Origin: Paramyrothecium sp. XJ0827 | Lineage: Eukaryota; Ascomycota; Sordariomycetes; Hypocreales; Stachybotryaceae | Reading direction: 5' to 3' | Assembly (NCBI GenBank): GCA_020881915.1 | Contig: JAJFPB010000008.1 | Span: forward strand, 992,001 to 1,056,000 | DNA length: 64,000 nt | In this document: positions 35,151 through 50,602 of the stretch, piece by piece | Position numbering within the stretch: the first letter of the stretch is position 1 | How the letters are laid out: every line of letters begins with the position of its first letter | Position numbers and translations under genes: made by a program | Notes under the pieces: generated by a model | What the model saw: the letters and a program-made list of their open reading frames with translations, nothing else | What the model was told of the DNA's origin: nothing | Databases searched by the model: none

Positions 35151-36923
35151 TCATTCTCCCGATGCCTCCGAACCGCTCGGTTCCTCGTCCTGCGCCCCGT
35201 TGACCGTAGGCCGCGGTATCCTGGGGATCTCGAATATCACACCGCCGTTCCGGGCGCTCTTGTCCGCCTTCTTCCACCGTCCCAGGCGGTGCTCTTTGCT
35301 CACGGCCGCGACGACGCAGAGCCCATCCTTCCCTCGGTCTCCGCGCTCAAAGATGTCAATGTCGTTGATGACGCCGCGGAGCGACCGGCTCTCGTGAGCC
35401 TGACTACTGTGCGCGCTCGATCCGTTCGTCTGGGGCGCCTCCTCGGCTTGGCCCTGGCCGCCGAGGGTGGCGAGCGGCTCAAGCTTCCTCTTGTCCTCGC
35501 TCAGACGCCAGACACGGATGCAGCCATCCCAGCTTCCGCTCAGGATGATATCCGAGTACGGTATGGCTTTCAAGGCTGTGATCCAGCGCGGCGTGGGAGG
35601 GGGCACGATGCTAGAGTCGGGATGCTCCTCGGCGGAGGCTTCCTTTGGGTCTAGTGCCGGATCGATGCCGTGAGCAATCGCTTCGATGTATACAGGTTTC
35701 TTCTTCTGAACGCTCCACAGTGCCAACGCGCCGTTGTCGCTGCCCGTGACGAAGAGATCGTCGTCAATCATGGCGATGCGGTCCATGCTGCCCTCATGCA
35801 GCAGAGATCGCGGGTTGACACCGGGTTTCGTCTTCTTGTCCACAGCTCCGCCGCGGAACACGAGCTGTGTCTCCTCCGCTACCTTCCATAACCGAGCCGT
35901 GCGGTCACGGGCGCCGACGCTGACACAGCGCTCCTGGGCCAGAGCATCAATATCGACGACCGCGTCCTGGTGGCCGAACAGTGTCTCGATGTAGGCGAGC
36001 TCGTCGAGACTCCATACCTTGACCGTCCTGTCGCTGGAACACGAGTATAGCTGGTTGGTGCCCCGCCGGAAGGCCAGGCCGGTAACAGCGTCTCTGTGGT
36101 GGGTGAGAACCTTGAGCGGCTTCAGGGTGGCAGCGTCGTAGATGATGAGCTTGCGGTCCTCGCCACCAGTGACGACGTATTTGCCGTCAGGGGAGGCTGC
36201 GACGGTAAGAATTCGCCCAGTGTGTCTCTGGTAATTCTTGTCCTTGCCGTTCCCGCTTGTACCCTTCACCCAGGTCTCCAGATTCGGTTGCTTCTTCGGC
36301 GGGGCAGGGGGCTTCTTCGGCTTGCGCTTCGTCGTCTGAGGATACTGGTCTTTGGGTAGGTCCTGTGTCCTCCACTTGTGGAGATACAAATCCTTGGTCG
36401 TGGTGTAGAAGTAGGGCGCGCATGTGGCGATGGAGGTTACGGCGTTGGTGTTGGTTCGGAAGAGGGTTTGGGAGGCCTTGTCAAAGGCCAATTCTGAGGA
36501 GAGCTGACGGTAGACTCGTCCCTTTGTCTCGGCAACGTCTTCTTGGAGCCTTTCGGCTATGAGGTCCCGATCAATGTCTGCGGCATCGAATCCTGCCTCG
36601 TCCACGTGCTCCTTGACATTTTCCAAGTACTGCTCCGCAAGACGTAACCTCTTCTCGGCGGCAGTCTCGCCCTCTCCATCCGATGAGTCGTCGTCGCTCC
36701 GTCTTTCCTCTACGTCGGAGACCTCATCATCGTCATCGTCGTCCTCGGAATCGCTGCCGGAGATCGACTCGTCTCGTTCAACTCTCTTCTTGGTGGGGCC
36801 GGCGCCTTTGGAAGGACCTTTCGCAGGAACCTTTGAGCCGGCAATTCGCTTCTTTGGCGCTTCGGGCGCAGCTGGACGCTTGCGCTTCTTTTGCGAACCT
36901 GGGACTGTGAAGAACGACGACAT
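35151..36923 (-). CDS. rrp9: U3 snoRNP protein RRP9 (U3-55K)
   Basis: 590-residue nucleolar WD40 protein of the U3 snoRNP, needed for 18S rRNA processing. The start MSSFFTVPGSQKKRKRP at 36923 is the family-like start; the frame stays open upstream to an ATG at 37070 but those residues look non-coding. Residues 1-105 are basic then acidic (SGSDSEDDDDDDEVSDVEER), typical for nucleolar proteins. A helical segment (AEKRLRLAEQYLENVKEHVD) precedes the propeller. WD blades include HTGRILTVAASPDGKYVVTG, HHRDAVTGLAFRRGTNQLYS, SDRTVKVWSLDELAYIETLF and GSWDGCIRVWRLS. The end (ARNGGVIFEIPRIPR) matches the conserved Rrp9 C-terminal stretch. No introns. Confidence 0.94.
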   Translation of the reverse strand: MSSFFTVPGSQKKRKRPAAPEAPKKRIAGSKVPAKGPSKGAGPTKKRVERDESISGSDSEDDDDDDEVSDVEERRSDDDSSDGEGETAAEKRLRLAEQYLENVKEHVDEAGFDAADIDRDLIAERLQEDVAETKGRVYRQLSSELAFDKASQTLFRTNTNAVTSIATCAPYFYTTTKDLYLHKWRTQDLPKDQYPQTTKRKPKKPPAPPKKQPNLETWVKGTSGNGKDKNYQRHTGRILTVAASPDGKYVVTGGEDRKLIIYDAATLKPLKVLTHHRDAVTGLAFRRGTNQLYSCSSDRTVKVWSLDELAYIETLFGHQDAVVDIDALAQERCVSVGARDRTARLWKVAEETQLVFRGGAVDKKTKPGVNPRSLLHEGSMDRIAMIDDDLFVTGSDNGALALWSVQKKKPVYIEAIAHGIDPALDPKEASAEEHPDSSIVPPPTPRWITALKAIPYSDIILSGSWDGCIRVWRLSEDKRKLEPLATLGGQGQAEEAPQTNGSSAHSSQAHESRSLRGVINDIDIFERGDRGKDGLCVVAAVSKEHRLGRWKKADKSARNGGVIFEIPRIPRPTVNGAQDEEPSGSEASGE

Positions 36924-37269
36924 GGTGGCGCATCCGTCGAACTGCTTGTCCTTCGCCCACGCTGGGATAATTTTCTGGGCGACTCTGGAAAAAAAAAAGT
37001 TGTAAGTGGGCTGGTACATGCTATCGGCGACCCACTTGCGGGAGCGGACTAGTCGGCGATTGGCTTCCAAGGACCATTATTGTTCCGCTTGGGCGGTCAA
37101 GTGCGACGTCTGCTACCTGCGGGCAGGTACCGGACACTGACGCGCGCAAGCGCTACAGCCTAGTGATGTAGCTTTGCTTGACTGGACCTCCAACTCTCGG
37201 CTGATCATAGTGAAGCTGTGCAATCACCACCACACACAACAGAGCAGCATCAGCCACGCCAAAGACAAA
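36924..37269. promoter_or_regulatory. Compact divergent promoter RRP9/PRE1
   Basis: 346 bases separate the two start codons, so the genes share one promoter region. It includes an ATTGG (inverted CCAAT) at about 37057 and a CTACCTGCGGGCAGGTACC inverted-repeat-like segment near 37114-37133. The canonical yeast proteasome element (GGTGGCAAA) was not seen. Confidence 0.5.
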
Positions 37270-38078
37270 ATGTGAGAGGAACGGCTCCCAGCTTACCCAG
37301 GCAGGTCTAATTCGTGCATAGGGAGGTTTTACTAGGTATCACGGGCAAGGACTTCACCATCATCGCCGCCTCCAAGGCCGCGATGCGAGGTGCCACCATC
37401 CTCAAGGCTTCCGACGACAAGACCAGAGCTCTGAATAAGCACACACTGCTAGCGTTCTCGGGAGAGGCAGGCGACACAGGTATGATGTCCGGCTGAAGAT
37501 TATCTTTCGCCCAGCAGGAGCTGACATCTAGCAGTGCAATTCGCGGAGTACATCCAAAGAAACGCCCAGCTCTACTCGATGCGAAACGAGACCGAGCTCT
37601 CTCCTTCCGGCCTTGCCCACTTCGTCCGCGGCGAGCTCGCTACCAGCTTGCGCTCCCGCAAGCCCTACAACGTCAACCTCTTGATGGGAGGTGTAGACCC
37701 CGTGACCGGCAAGCCGGCGCTGTACTGGCTGGATTACCTAGCTTCGCTCGCGGAGGTCCCCTACGCCGCACACGGATATGCACAGTACGTTTCTTGCTCC
37801 AGCCGGTTTCGATTTTTTACCGCGCTACATATGCTTTCTCAATCTTGGCAGCGTTGCTGATTGCTTTGGCTTCTAGATACTACTGTCTGTCCATCCTTGA
37901 CAAGCACCACCACCCCGACATCACCCTCGGACAGGGCATCAAGCTCCTGAACCTGTGCACGGACGAGCTGAAGAGGCGGTTGCCAATCGACTTCAAGGGT
38001 ATGGTTGTGAAGGCTATCAAGGCTGATGGCATCGTGGATATCGAGTTCGACGACGACCGCATCGTGAAGAGTGCCTAA
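37270..38078 (+). CDS. pre1: 20S proteasome subunit beta 4 (Pre1/PSMB2)
   Basis: 203-residue non-catalytic beta-ring subunit of the 20S proteasome. Exons are 37270-37271, 37322-37479, 37535-37784 and 37877-38078. The first coding exon contributes only AT; the intron GTGAGA..CATAG lies inside the initiator codon and the G comes from exon 2. This gives MEVLLGITGKDFTIIAASKA, the exact family start. Further hallmarks are RDNKTR-like SDDKTRALNKHTLLAFSGEA, LMGGVDPVTGKPALYWLDYL and YYCLSILDKHHHPDITLGQG. There is no propeptide or catalytic Thr1, as expected for this subunit. No other upstream ATG gives the family N-terminus. Confidence 0.95.
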
Positions 38079-43171
<5,093 letters not shown>

Positions 43172-44540
43172 ATTTCTTCTGCCACCTTGGTCGCGTTTGC
43201 CTGTGTGTTTTGATGCCGACACACTTGGGGCCTACGACCTACAGCATCGAGTATCTGATTTTTCGACTTTCACATCATTTGCTTTTCGATGATTTTCTGT
43301 TTTTTTACGCATACAGCTGGCTTATTTACGACACGGCGACATCATGATCTCAGACGCACGAGTGCCTCACTCACTGGCACATTGCAGTATCGGTCATAAG
43401 GCATTTGACGAAGCATGTGATACATTGCGTTTCTTTGATTTTGGCACGCTCCTCGCTTGATACCCTTTAGACCGGAATTTGGGGATACTGCAGACATAAG
43501 CAGAGGGAGATGTTTGATGGATTTGAGATCACTGAAGATGATCTGGAACATCACGATTCAGACATGGCGTCTCTGCTGTCTGCGAGGGGATATTGTGTGC
43601 CCCACCCCCCAAAGAAACAAGAGGGCATTTTGTCGCATTAGCGATAGAGGGTCGTGTTATCGCCGTGCGGATATAGACAAAAGTGGATTACTTGGTTCCT
43701 CTGGACGAAAGAGCTTTACGGCTCCATGGCAGGGACAAATAGAGGGCGATGAGCCTTAACAAGAGGATAGAACTGGCCGGCAGGTCATTTTCTCCTCGTT
43801 CGAAACTCAGGAGAGTATGGTCGAGGCCGCTCGACACATCGCTTTTTATGGATTTGGGTTGTACGGCATGGACCAAAAGCTCTTGCTCTTTTGAACGTCA
43901 ATGCGGATGGACATGGACGAGTGCCTTTGATTTGGCCCGATTAGAAGACGGCCGGGTCATGAGGCTTCAGGATGACGGAACAAGGCTACAGAAGCTGAAG
44001 GGATCTGTCCCCATTGAAGTCACCAGCTGGACTAAGAAGTCTAATAGAAAAAATAAGTTCACTTGAGAAATAAGGAATGATCGTGTTTCCCGTGATGAGA
44101 TGGTGAGAGTTGTTTTTCGAGTCAAAGTCGAAGTGGCGTCAGGACAAGACTGAGTAAGGCAAGCAAGGTCACAACTGAAGTTGCCCAACTGGGGCCGTCT
44201 CACATGTTTTACTTGCAATGTTGTGCCAGACGTCAGGCCTCGCAGGATTAATTGGCCGAACGGGCCCTAAAAAGGTGGGGGCGGGAACTTCCCCACCCTG
44301 TTGGTACCTGAAGCTGGCTGAAGGCGGCTAAACACGAGCCAACTTGCTCCCACGACACAGCTCAAGCACATCGAGCTAGTGCTTCAGCACGAAGAACTAT
44401 CCGCTAATCGCGACTGTCCACCTCGGCGGATGCGTTTCACGGTTCTTCACCATCACGAAGTACATATTTTCTCCTAGGTTTGGGCACTGGAAGTTGGCAG
44501 CAGACATACGTAACCGGCTTACTTGCTCGCGAAACCAACC
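43172..44540. other. Intergenic region, no gene seen
   Basis: 1.4 kb between DED1 and the AMP-binding protein gene, both on the plus strand. Presumed 3' UTR and promoter. Frames at 43457-43759 and 43749-44066 were judged chance. Confidence 0.55.
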
Positions 44541-46359
44541 ATGGCGGGGATACTTGAGACCCTCGATACCGGCATCACCGGTCTCTTTGGACAATGGAAC
44601 GCCTACTCCACGGGCCTGGTGACGCTGCTCGTTGCTCTCATCTCCTACCGCATCGCCACTCAGCGCGAACCAGACGTACATCCCATGCTGCTGGCGCGCC
44701 AGGCCTACCCCTCGAGTGTCCGCAACCAGAATGAAAGCGCTGTCTACCGTTCGCTGGCTGCCCCTCACGGCATGCCCCTCAACGGAGGTCTGAACGTGAA
44801 GGACCCCGGCGCCAAGAAGTGGTCGCGTGGTCGCGACGGCGATCTACGAGATATCTGGCGCAAGGCGGCTACGGGCGGCGAGACCGGCGCCAAGGGCAAG
44901 CTGCTGACAGTGCTGGGCTCTGAGAAGGTCATCGAGCACAAGATGGGTAAGATTACCACCGCGCCTCCTCCATTTTAGTTTGGCAAGTACTAAGTTGTGG
45001 CCGCTTAGAGGACATCACGAGGCAAATCAACCTGATCGGTCGTCACATCGCTGAGCAGGGCGGCATCAGGGTGGCCATTTACCTGCCCAACTCCGTCGAG
45101 CTCCTTGCTACACTCTTCGCCTGCAGCTTCTATCCCAACCTCACCACCATTCTGATTCCATTCGATGTCTCTGATGACGAGCTGGTGTCCATGCTGCGAC
45201 GATCCGCTGCCGATACCGTTGTCACCGCCCCGGGCGCGTTTCCCTTTGACACCGTCATCAAGGCGTACCCTTCGCTTAGGCAGCTCATCTGGGTGGTTGA
45301 TGAGGGCAGCAAGCACCTCGATTGGAACGAGGTGCCCCAGGGCACGGGCGGTAGCGTCAACGTCGCAACGTGGCAGGATATTGTCAGCGACGCTCCTGTT
45401 TCTGCGGCGACGGAGCTGCCACCACTGGACACGGAGAACGTGCCCAAGGACGTCGTTACGTTTTGGCAGACCAAGCCGGGCCAGATGGAGGAGATGGTGC
45501 GCTTCAGTCAGGACAACCTTGTCTCCGGAATTTCCGGGCAGCTCGCAAGCATTCCCGCCAAGGAGAAGCTGGGCCAGTCAGACTTGTTCCTTCCGGCAGA
45601 TTCGTTGGCAAACATCCACACTTTGACCCTGACCCTTGCGGCCCTTTTCTCCAACACTTCCGTTGCATTGAAGTCGGTTGCTGGTAACTCGCCCGATCTG
45701 GTTCTGGCCACCCAGGGCATTGCGCCCACGGTTCTTGTCGCCAGCCCCGGTTCTCTGCTCAAGCTTCACGAGGAATCCACCAGGAAGCTTGGTTCGGCTT
45801 TGGCCAGGGCCTCGCATCATTTGTCCACTCGCGCCCTCGCGTATGACGGCGTCCTGTCATCCACGAACCCCCTGGCTGCCTTTTCTGCTGCTGCGCGTCC
45901 CTCGATTGGTAACGCTCCTGGAAAGCTGAGGGTTCTGTACGTGGCTGAGCGTGCCGGCGCCGGTGGTCCTGTCCTCTCGACCAAGGTTCTCTCGGACCTG
46001 CGCATCTTCACAGGTGCCAAGGTTGTGTATGCGCTCACGGCGCCTCGTGTCGCAGGCGCGGTGACCCAGACAGCGCTATACGACTATCGGGTCGATGAGG
46101 ATGGCACAAGTCATTTTGGAGCACCGCTCACTAGCACCGAGATCTTCCTCAAGGACAAGGGTGCGCACAAGACGACTGACGACAAGATCGAAGGCGAGGT
46201 AAGTTTGCGTTCTGCCCTTACAATGCGATACATTGAAAGAAGCCACTATGCTGACTACGAAAATAGATCTTCGTTCATGGCCCATCGGTGTCGGGTGGTG
46301 AAGCTGGGCTTGGTGTCGTGGGTCGGATCAGGAACGACAACACTCTGGCCTACGCTTGA
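44541..46359 (+). CDS. Membrane-anchored AMP-binding (acyl-CoA synthetase-like) protein, probably inactive
   Basis: 562 residues in exons 44541-44946, 45009-46198 and 46267-46359. An N-terminal hydrophobic segment (STGLVTLLVALISYR, about residues 23-37) precedes a domain like the N-terminal part of AMP-dependent synthetases: VAIYLPNSVELLATLFACSF then YPNLTTILIPFD. The nucleotide-binding P-loop, normally Y-T-S-G-S-T-G-x-P-K-G, lies where VVTFWQTKPGQMEEMVRFSQ is found. The Gly/Ser/Thr run is missing although the downstream NLVSGISGQ (the sHxNLxxx step) is kept. The C-terminal subdomain with the catalytic Lys also appears absent: the protein ends GLGVVGRIRNDNTLAYA. I infer a pseudo-synthetase or an adapted role on an organelle membrane. 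Family assignment moderate; function unknown. Confidence 0.82.
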
Positions 46360-48052
46360 TGATGCAGTTTTGATATGTAAAATGCTTTAACACGAGAAGG
46401 TGTCTATAAACTATACAGTCGAGTAAATTACTGTACGGCAGCATGATTTATGTTGAATGGGGAAACTTCCTCGAATTATAAGTGTATGTGTCAACTGAGC
46501 GGCACTTTGTGGTGCGCTTTGGGACGACCGAAAATACCAGAAAACACTGAGTAGAGGAGATTGATTGAACGAGCTGATGATGAGTTAGATGACCCAGTCT
46601 AACGTATCGTAGCAACACAGCATTATAAACGCAAGCCCTGGTTGATCCCTTTCTTGGTTGGTATAGGGTACGTTGTCTCACCAGATGCTCTTGTTTTGCA
46701 GGGTAGAGCAACCAAGTCGACGGTTTGGGGCAAAATGATCATCAAGATATGCAGCCCATGTTTTATCTCAAAATGGGGAAGCTCTCGATAACAGGAGCGT
46801 ACGAGTCTTGAGGGTTGCTATGCGGAGATGCATATAGACGAGTGCGTGGCTCGAGTTTACTTGGTCGTGTTGGCCACTTGTCTGGTACGGAGAGTCAGAC
46901 ATAGCATGCACAAATCGGTGTCAAAAGGGAACCCCCCTTCGAGGCAGAGATCTTTATTGTTACTGGCCTACAACCCAGGCGACATACAAAATTCATATGC
47001 CACAATTTTACGCATGCAAATTAGCGTTGGGCCTCGTGGTGCACCAGCATAAGGTAGTGCCCAACAATAGCGGCATGCAGGCAATGCCTTGCAGTTATCC
47101 GCACAGTAAGAACAACGGCGCACGGCACTCCGTGACACAGACATAAGCTACACGACCTGTAACGGTTTCAAGACATTGAAACATCCAACGGATCAGGCCT
47201 CCTGCCTGATGATTAAGAAACGCCACGGTACTTTACCTCGCGCTACAGGACCTTCCAGTTTTGATGCAAAACGACGTACATACATAGGTGGTGTAGCACG
47301 TGCCCGGCTCTTGGAGGCAAGGTACCTCACATTCTCTTACCTCACCCTATTTCTTGCATCTCACCCTCGCCCTGAAGCCTGGGCGAGGAACGTCGTCCCA
47401 ACAAGGCTCGCTGTCACAAAGACCGAGAACTACCATGTCGGGCTCGGAATGGCCGGCATGAACTCTGGGAGCCCGCTGCAGGCCTATCACTCCACAGCAA
47501 GTGGCCGGCGCGCCGCCACGCCGGGTTCGCCTCCACGTTGGCTGCAGCCAGAGACACGCGGAATGCATCCCTCTAGACCCCAGAGGCACGCGAGCCAAGC
47601 CTAGAGGGCCTGGCCTAGTCGCGCTAGAGGGACATCTGAAAGAAAAAAGATGGAGCCCTTCAGGGGTCCATTTCCCGATTGGCACCCTCTCTTACTGTAC
47701 TCCATCCCTCCTCTCGTGGCCCGTCCTCACCAAAATATTGGGAAACTAACGCCGCGACAGGCTAAGCTGCAATCTTGCCCGCACCACTGAGCCCGTCCAT
47801 CTATGCTCGATCCGCACAGTCCAATTTTTTAGTAAACCCCTAAAGTGCGGTTCCTCGAACCACCTCTTTTCTCCTGCCCCATGTCCCATGTGGCATGAAT
47901 CGTTAATTACCGGCTAGAATGTTCCTCGCCATGCTCTAGACGGCAGCTGCGCAATCGCGTCCCCGGGAGCGTTCCAAAAAAAAAAAAAAAAAACCACCCC
48001 TTCATACAAATGCAGTGCCTGGGCCCGCCTGCGTGGTCGAAGACAGCCAGGG
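46360..48052. other. Intergenic region, no gene seen
   Basis: 1.7 kb before the HET gene. It has an AGGTACC cluster near 47317-47345 and an 18-base A tract at 47976-47993. Short frames (47176-47604 plus, 47347-47685 minus) look non-coding. Confidence 0.55.
47976..47993 (+). repeat. A18 homopolymer
   Basis: Eighteen consecutive A residues, 60 bases upstream of the HET gene start. It could be a nucleosome-depleting promoter tract. Confidence 0.9.
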
Positions 48053-50356
48053 ATGAAGAAGTTCTCGAGGATCTTTACCAGGCGTCTCGGCCGCTCGTCA
48101 GACGACAATGATCGTGTCTTGACGAGGGAAACTTCTCCGGATGTTCATCAATTGGTGTCGAGGCGCCGCAACGGGGACGCCCGGACGGCCCCAAGAAGTG
48201 GCGTGAGCCTCATTGTCGTTGACGATGAACACCCGCCATGCGCAACTTGTCAGAGCATAAACTTTCCCAAGTTGTTGGATTGGCAACCGGGCCAACCGCG
48301 GCCGTGGATTTCTCTGTCTCACACACTCAACGACTCCTCATGTCCGTACTGTACCTTCTTTCAGGCCATGGTAGGGTCTCGCCCGGACGAGACTCGGAAG
48401 TTTACCCCCTATCTTCGCATTCGCCTCGCCTTTGAGCGCCTGGGCATGGGTGAGAAGCACGAGCTCGGCAGATCTGTGCTTGTCGAGGTCACCACGAAAA
48501 CCAAGTCATTATTATGGGGTTACATTGTGAAGGCCGCCGAAAACGAGGAAGGCGATGAGAATGGCGTGGCCAAGGAATCAGTAGCACCGGCAATCCGAGG
48601 ACGGATCATCCCTCGTCTTATAGACCCCGCACTGCCGAGGTCCTGGCTTGACTTCTGCAAAGAGCATCACGAGGAAGCCTGTTGGAAGCGCGAGCCACCC
48701 ATCGAAGGTCTCAAGCTGATTGATTGCAAAACACACAAAGTCGTGTCCACGGATGATTTAGATCCAGCAACGCTGGAGTATGTGACGCTCAGCTATGTGC
48801 GCGGCGAGACGAGGCGCGCTTCAGTCGACGAATGGACACTATGGCCTGAACATCTACCACAGATGATTATAGATGCTATTTCCTTCACATTAAGCTTGGG
48901 CTACCAATATCTCTGGGTGGACAGATATTGTATGCCGAGCCCCAACGCAGACGACAATGGGCGTGCGCGGCAGCTCGACCTCGTCGGGGACATCTTGGCG
49001 GGCTCAGCCTTAACGCTTGTCGTAGCTGCTGGGCTCAGCGTCCTGGACGGAATTCCAGGGGTTAGCATCCCCCGTGAGGAGCAACTGTCGTTGAAAACCG
49101 ACAACGGTCTATTTACCACGTCGCTCCTCCGGCCGGATCTCGAAATCCAAGAGTCGAAATGGACGACAAGCGGATGGACTTATCAAGAAGGGCTCCTTTC
49201 GCGACATCGCCTTGTTTTCACACCCTCACAGATATACTTCCAGTGCAATGCGCTTCATTGCCACGAAACTGTCTCCTTGCCTCTTCACCTTACCCAAGGC
49301 CTAAACGGCCGAGTCTTCCCTAATCTCGAGGCGTTGTCACATCCCGGTCTTCTTAAGAACCAGATAGGCGAGTTCATGGGGAAGTCTTTCACGCATGATG
49401 ATGACAGGCTCGATGCTTTTCGAGGAGTGCTTCATAAGTATTCTCAAATGGAGCGTTCCGTCGAGAGTTTCCTTGGACTCCCTTTATTCCATCAGGAGGA
49501 CTTCCAAACCCCGACCCCTGCTACTCGTACGGACCGACTAGCAGTTGCACTGAGCTGGACCCTTGATCCACCAGCGCCCCCCGAATCATACGTTATGCCA
49601 ATATCGTACTTGAGCATATTTCCATCTTGGACTTGGATTTCCTGGCGCCCGAAGACCGGTTCATCTAATGTTAATAATAATTTCCACTTCGGGCTGGTTG
49701 GAGAAACGTCACCGATTGCGGCGGGCGTATGCGCCGCCCCCAAAACCGAGATCTCTATTGGCTTTGACGACGATTCGGTTGTGTCCTGGGAATCCGATGG
49801 CGACGCTTGTGGCGAGAGGAGCAAACAAGCTGTCTTCTTACGATTCGAAGCATTCTGCTTCAATATACGCGTGCAGAAGAAGGACGATTCTATAACGCTA
49901 CTCGACTCACCGCTTAGCAAGAACGGCAGTAATCTTGTACGGGCGTGGTGTCAATCTGTCAACGGAGACGCTCCGAACGAGGTTTACGATCTCACGGCGA
50001 TTCTGCTTTGCGGTCGCAACTGGCCCGCACCTGTCGTGGATCTGGCAGCCAGTACGGCTAGCGTAGCCAGTTCCTCCAACGGAGCCAACGGAGCCAACGG
50101 AACCAGCGCAGCCAACGGAACCAGCGCAGCCAACGGTACCAGCACAGGTAATGGAGCTGGCGTTGCCAATCTATTAGTATGCGGCAAGCACAGCAACGAA
50201 GCGGACGCGCACCTGATGAGGTTGGGGGTGTTGGGGGTTTCCTTCGAGAGCTTTGAGATTGGTGACGGAGCTGAAGCGAGCATGAAAGTCGGTGACGTGG
50301 GCGGGAACGAGAGGAGGATTGTTAAACTACGGCGGCGTCTGGTGGACATATATTAA
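48053..50356 (+). CDS. HET-domain (heterokaryon incompatibility) protein
   Basis: 767-residue single-exon gene. HET domains act in allorecognition and cell death between incompatible fungal hyphae, though many copies have unknown partners. An N-terminal cysteine motif (CATCQSINFPK then SSCPYCTFF) is typical of this class. The HET core lies at about residues 240-430: YVTLSYVRG (usually YVALSYVWG), LGYQYLWVDRYCM, LVVAAGLSVLDGIPGV and SGWTYQEGLLSRHRLVFT. The Trp-to-Arg change in the first motif is unusual. The C-terminal region includes an imperfect NGA/NGT repeat at about residues 675-700. The gene sits alone in a gene-poor stretch. No partner gene (for example NLR or patatin-like) is adjacent; the convergent neighbour is a DUF676 lipase. 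Confidence 0.92.
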   Translation: MKKFSRIFTRRLGRSSDDNDRVLTRETSPDVHQLVSRRRNGDARTAPRSGVSLIVVDDEHPPCATCQSINFPKLLDWQPGQPRPWISLSHTLNDSSCPYCTFFQAMVGSRPDETRKFTPYLRIRLAFERLGMGEKHELGRSVLVEVTTKTKSLLWGYIVKAAENEEGDENGVAKESVAPAIRGRIIPRLIDPALPRSWLDFCKEHHEEACWKREPPIEGLKLIDCKTHKVVSTDDLDPATLEYVTLSYVRGETRRASVDEWTLWPEHLPQMIIDAISFTLSLGYQYLWVDRYCMPSPNADDNGRARQLDLVGDILAGSALTLVVAAGLSVLDGIPGVSIPREEQLSLKTDNGLFTTSLLRPDLEIQESKWTTSGWTYQEGLLSRHRLVFTPSQIYFQCNALHCHETVSLPLHLTQGLNGRVFPNLEALSHPGLLKNQIGEFMGKSFTHDDDRLDAFRGVLHKYSQMERSVESFLGLPLFHQEDFQTPTPATRTDRLAVALSWTLDPPAPPESYVMPISYLSIFPSWTWISWRPKTGSSNVNNNFHFGLVGETSPIAAGVCAAPKTEISIGFDDDSVVSWESDGDACGERSKQAVFLRFEAFCFNIRVQKKDDSITLLDSPLSKNGSNLVRAWCQSVNGDAPNEVYDLTAILLCGRNWPAPVVDLAASTASVASSSNGANGANGTSAANGTSAANGTSTGNGAGVANLLVCGKHSNEADAHLMRLGVLGVSFESFEIGDGAEASMKVGDVGGNERRIVKLRRRLVDIY
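50075..50158 (+). repeat. Coding repeat in HET gene (NGA/NGT units)
   Basis: Imperfect 9- and 18-base units (gccaacgga, aaccagcgcagccaacgg) encode SSNGANGANGTSAANGTSAA and similar. It lies in the variable C-terminal region, where HET proteins often carry fast-evolving repeats. Confidence 0.8.
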
Positions 50357-50602
50357 ATCAAGGGGAGGAGTTTTAGAAACGTGTCATGGCAGAACTGTGC
50401 TTTGAGATACCACAGCATGTATTCAATATATCTGGATAATAGACGAGCGGCGCTTTGCGCTATGCCGCGTCAACTACCTGCGCGCCTTGCTATGTAACTC
50501 TGTTAAAGCCTCATGAAATATCCTCGCGACCCCCTCCCTCGCTATCTTTGGTGATCTCCTCTTCTGCTCAGCGAAAAGCACCGCGATCCAGCGGCGGCGC
50601 TC
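50357..50602. other. Convergent spacer HET/lipase
   Basis: 246 bases between the two stop codons. No feature other than presumed 3' UTRs. Confidence 0.6.

Noticed and set aside
28187..36923. Co-localised RNA and protein-turnover genes as a functional cluster
   Set aside because: These are housekeeping genes on both strands with separate promoters; adjacency looks like ordinary gene order, without shared regulation visible in the sequence.
36924..37070. N-terminal extension of RRP9 to the ATG at 37070
   Set aside because: The extra 49 residues overlap the promoter, are not family-like, and MSSFFTVPGSQKK at 36923 is the natural start.
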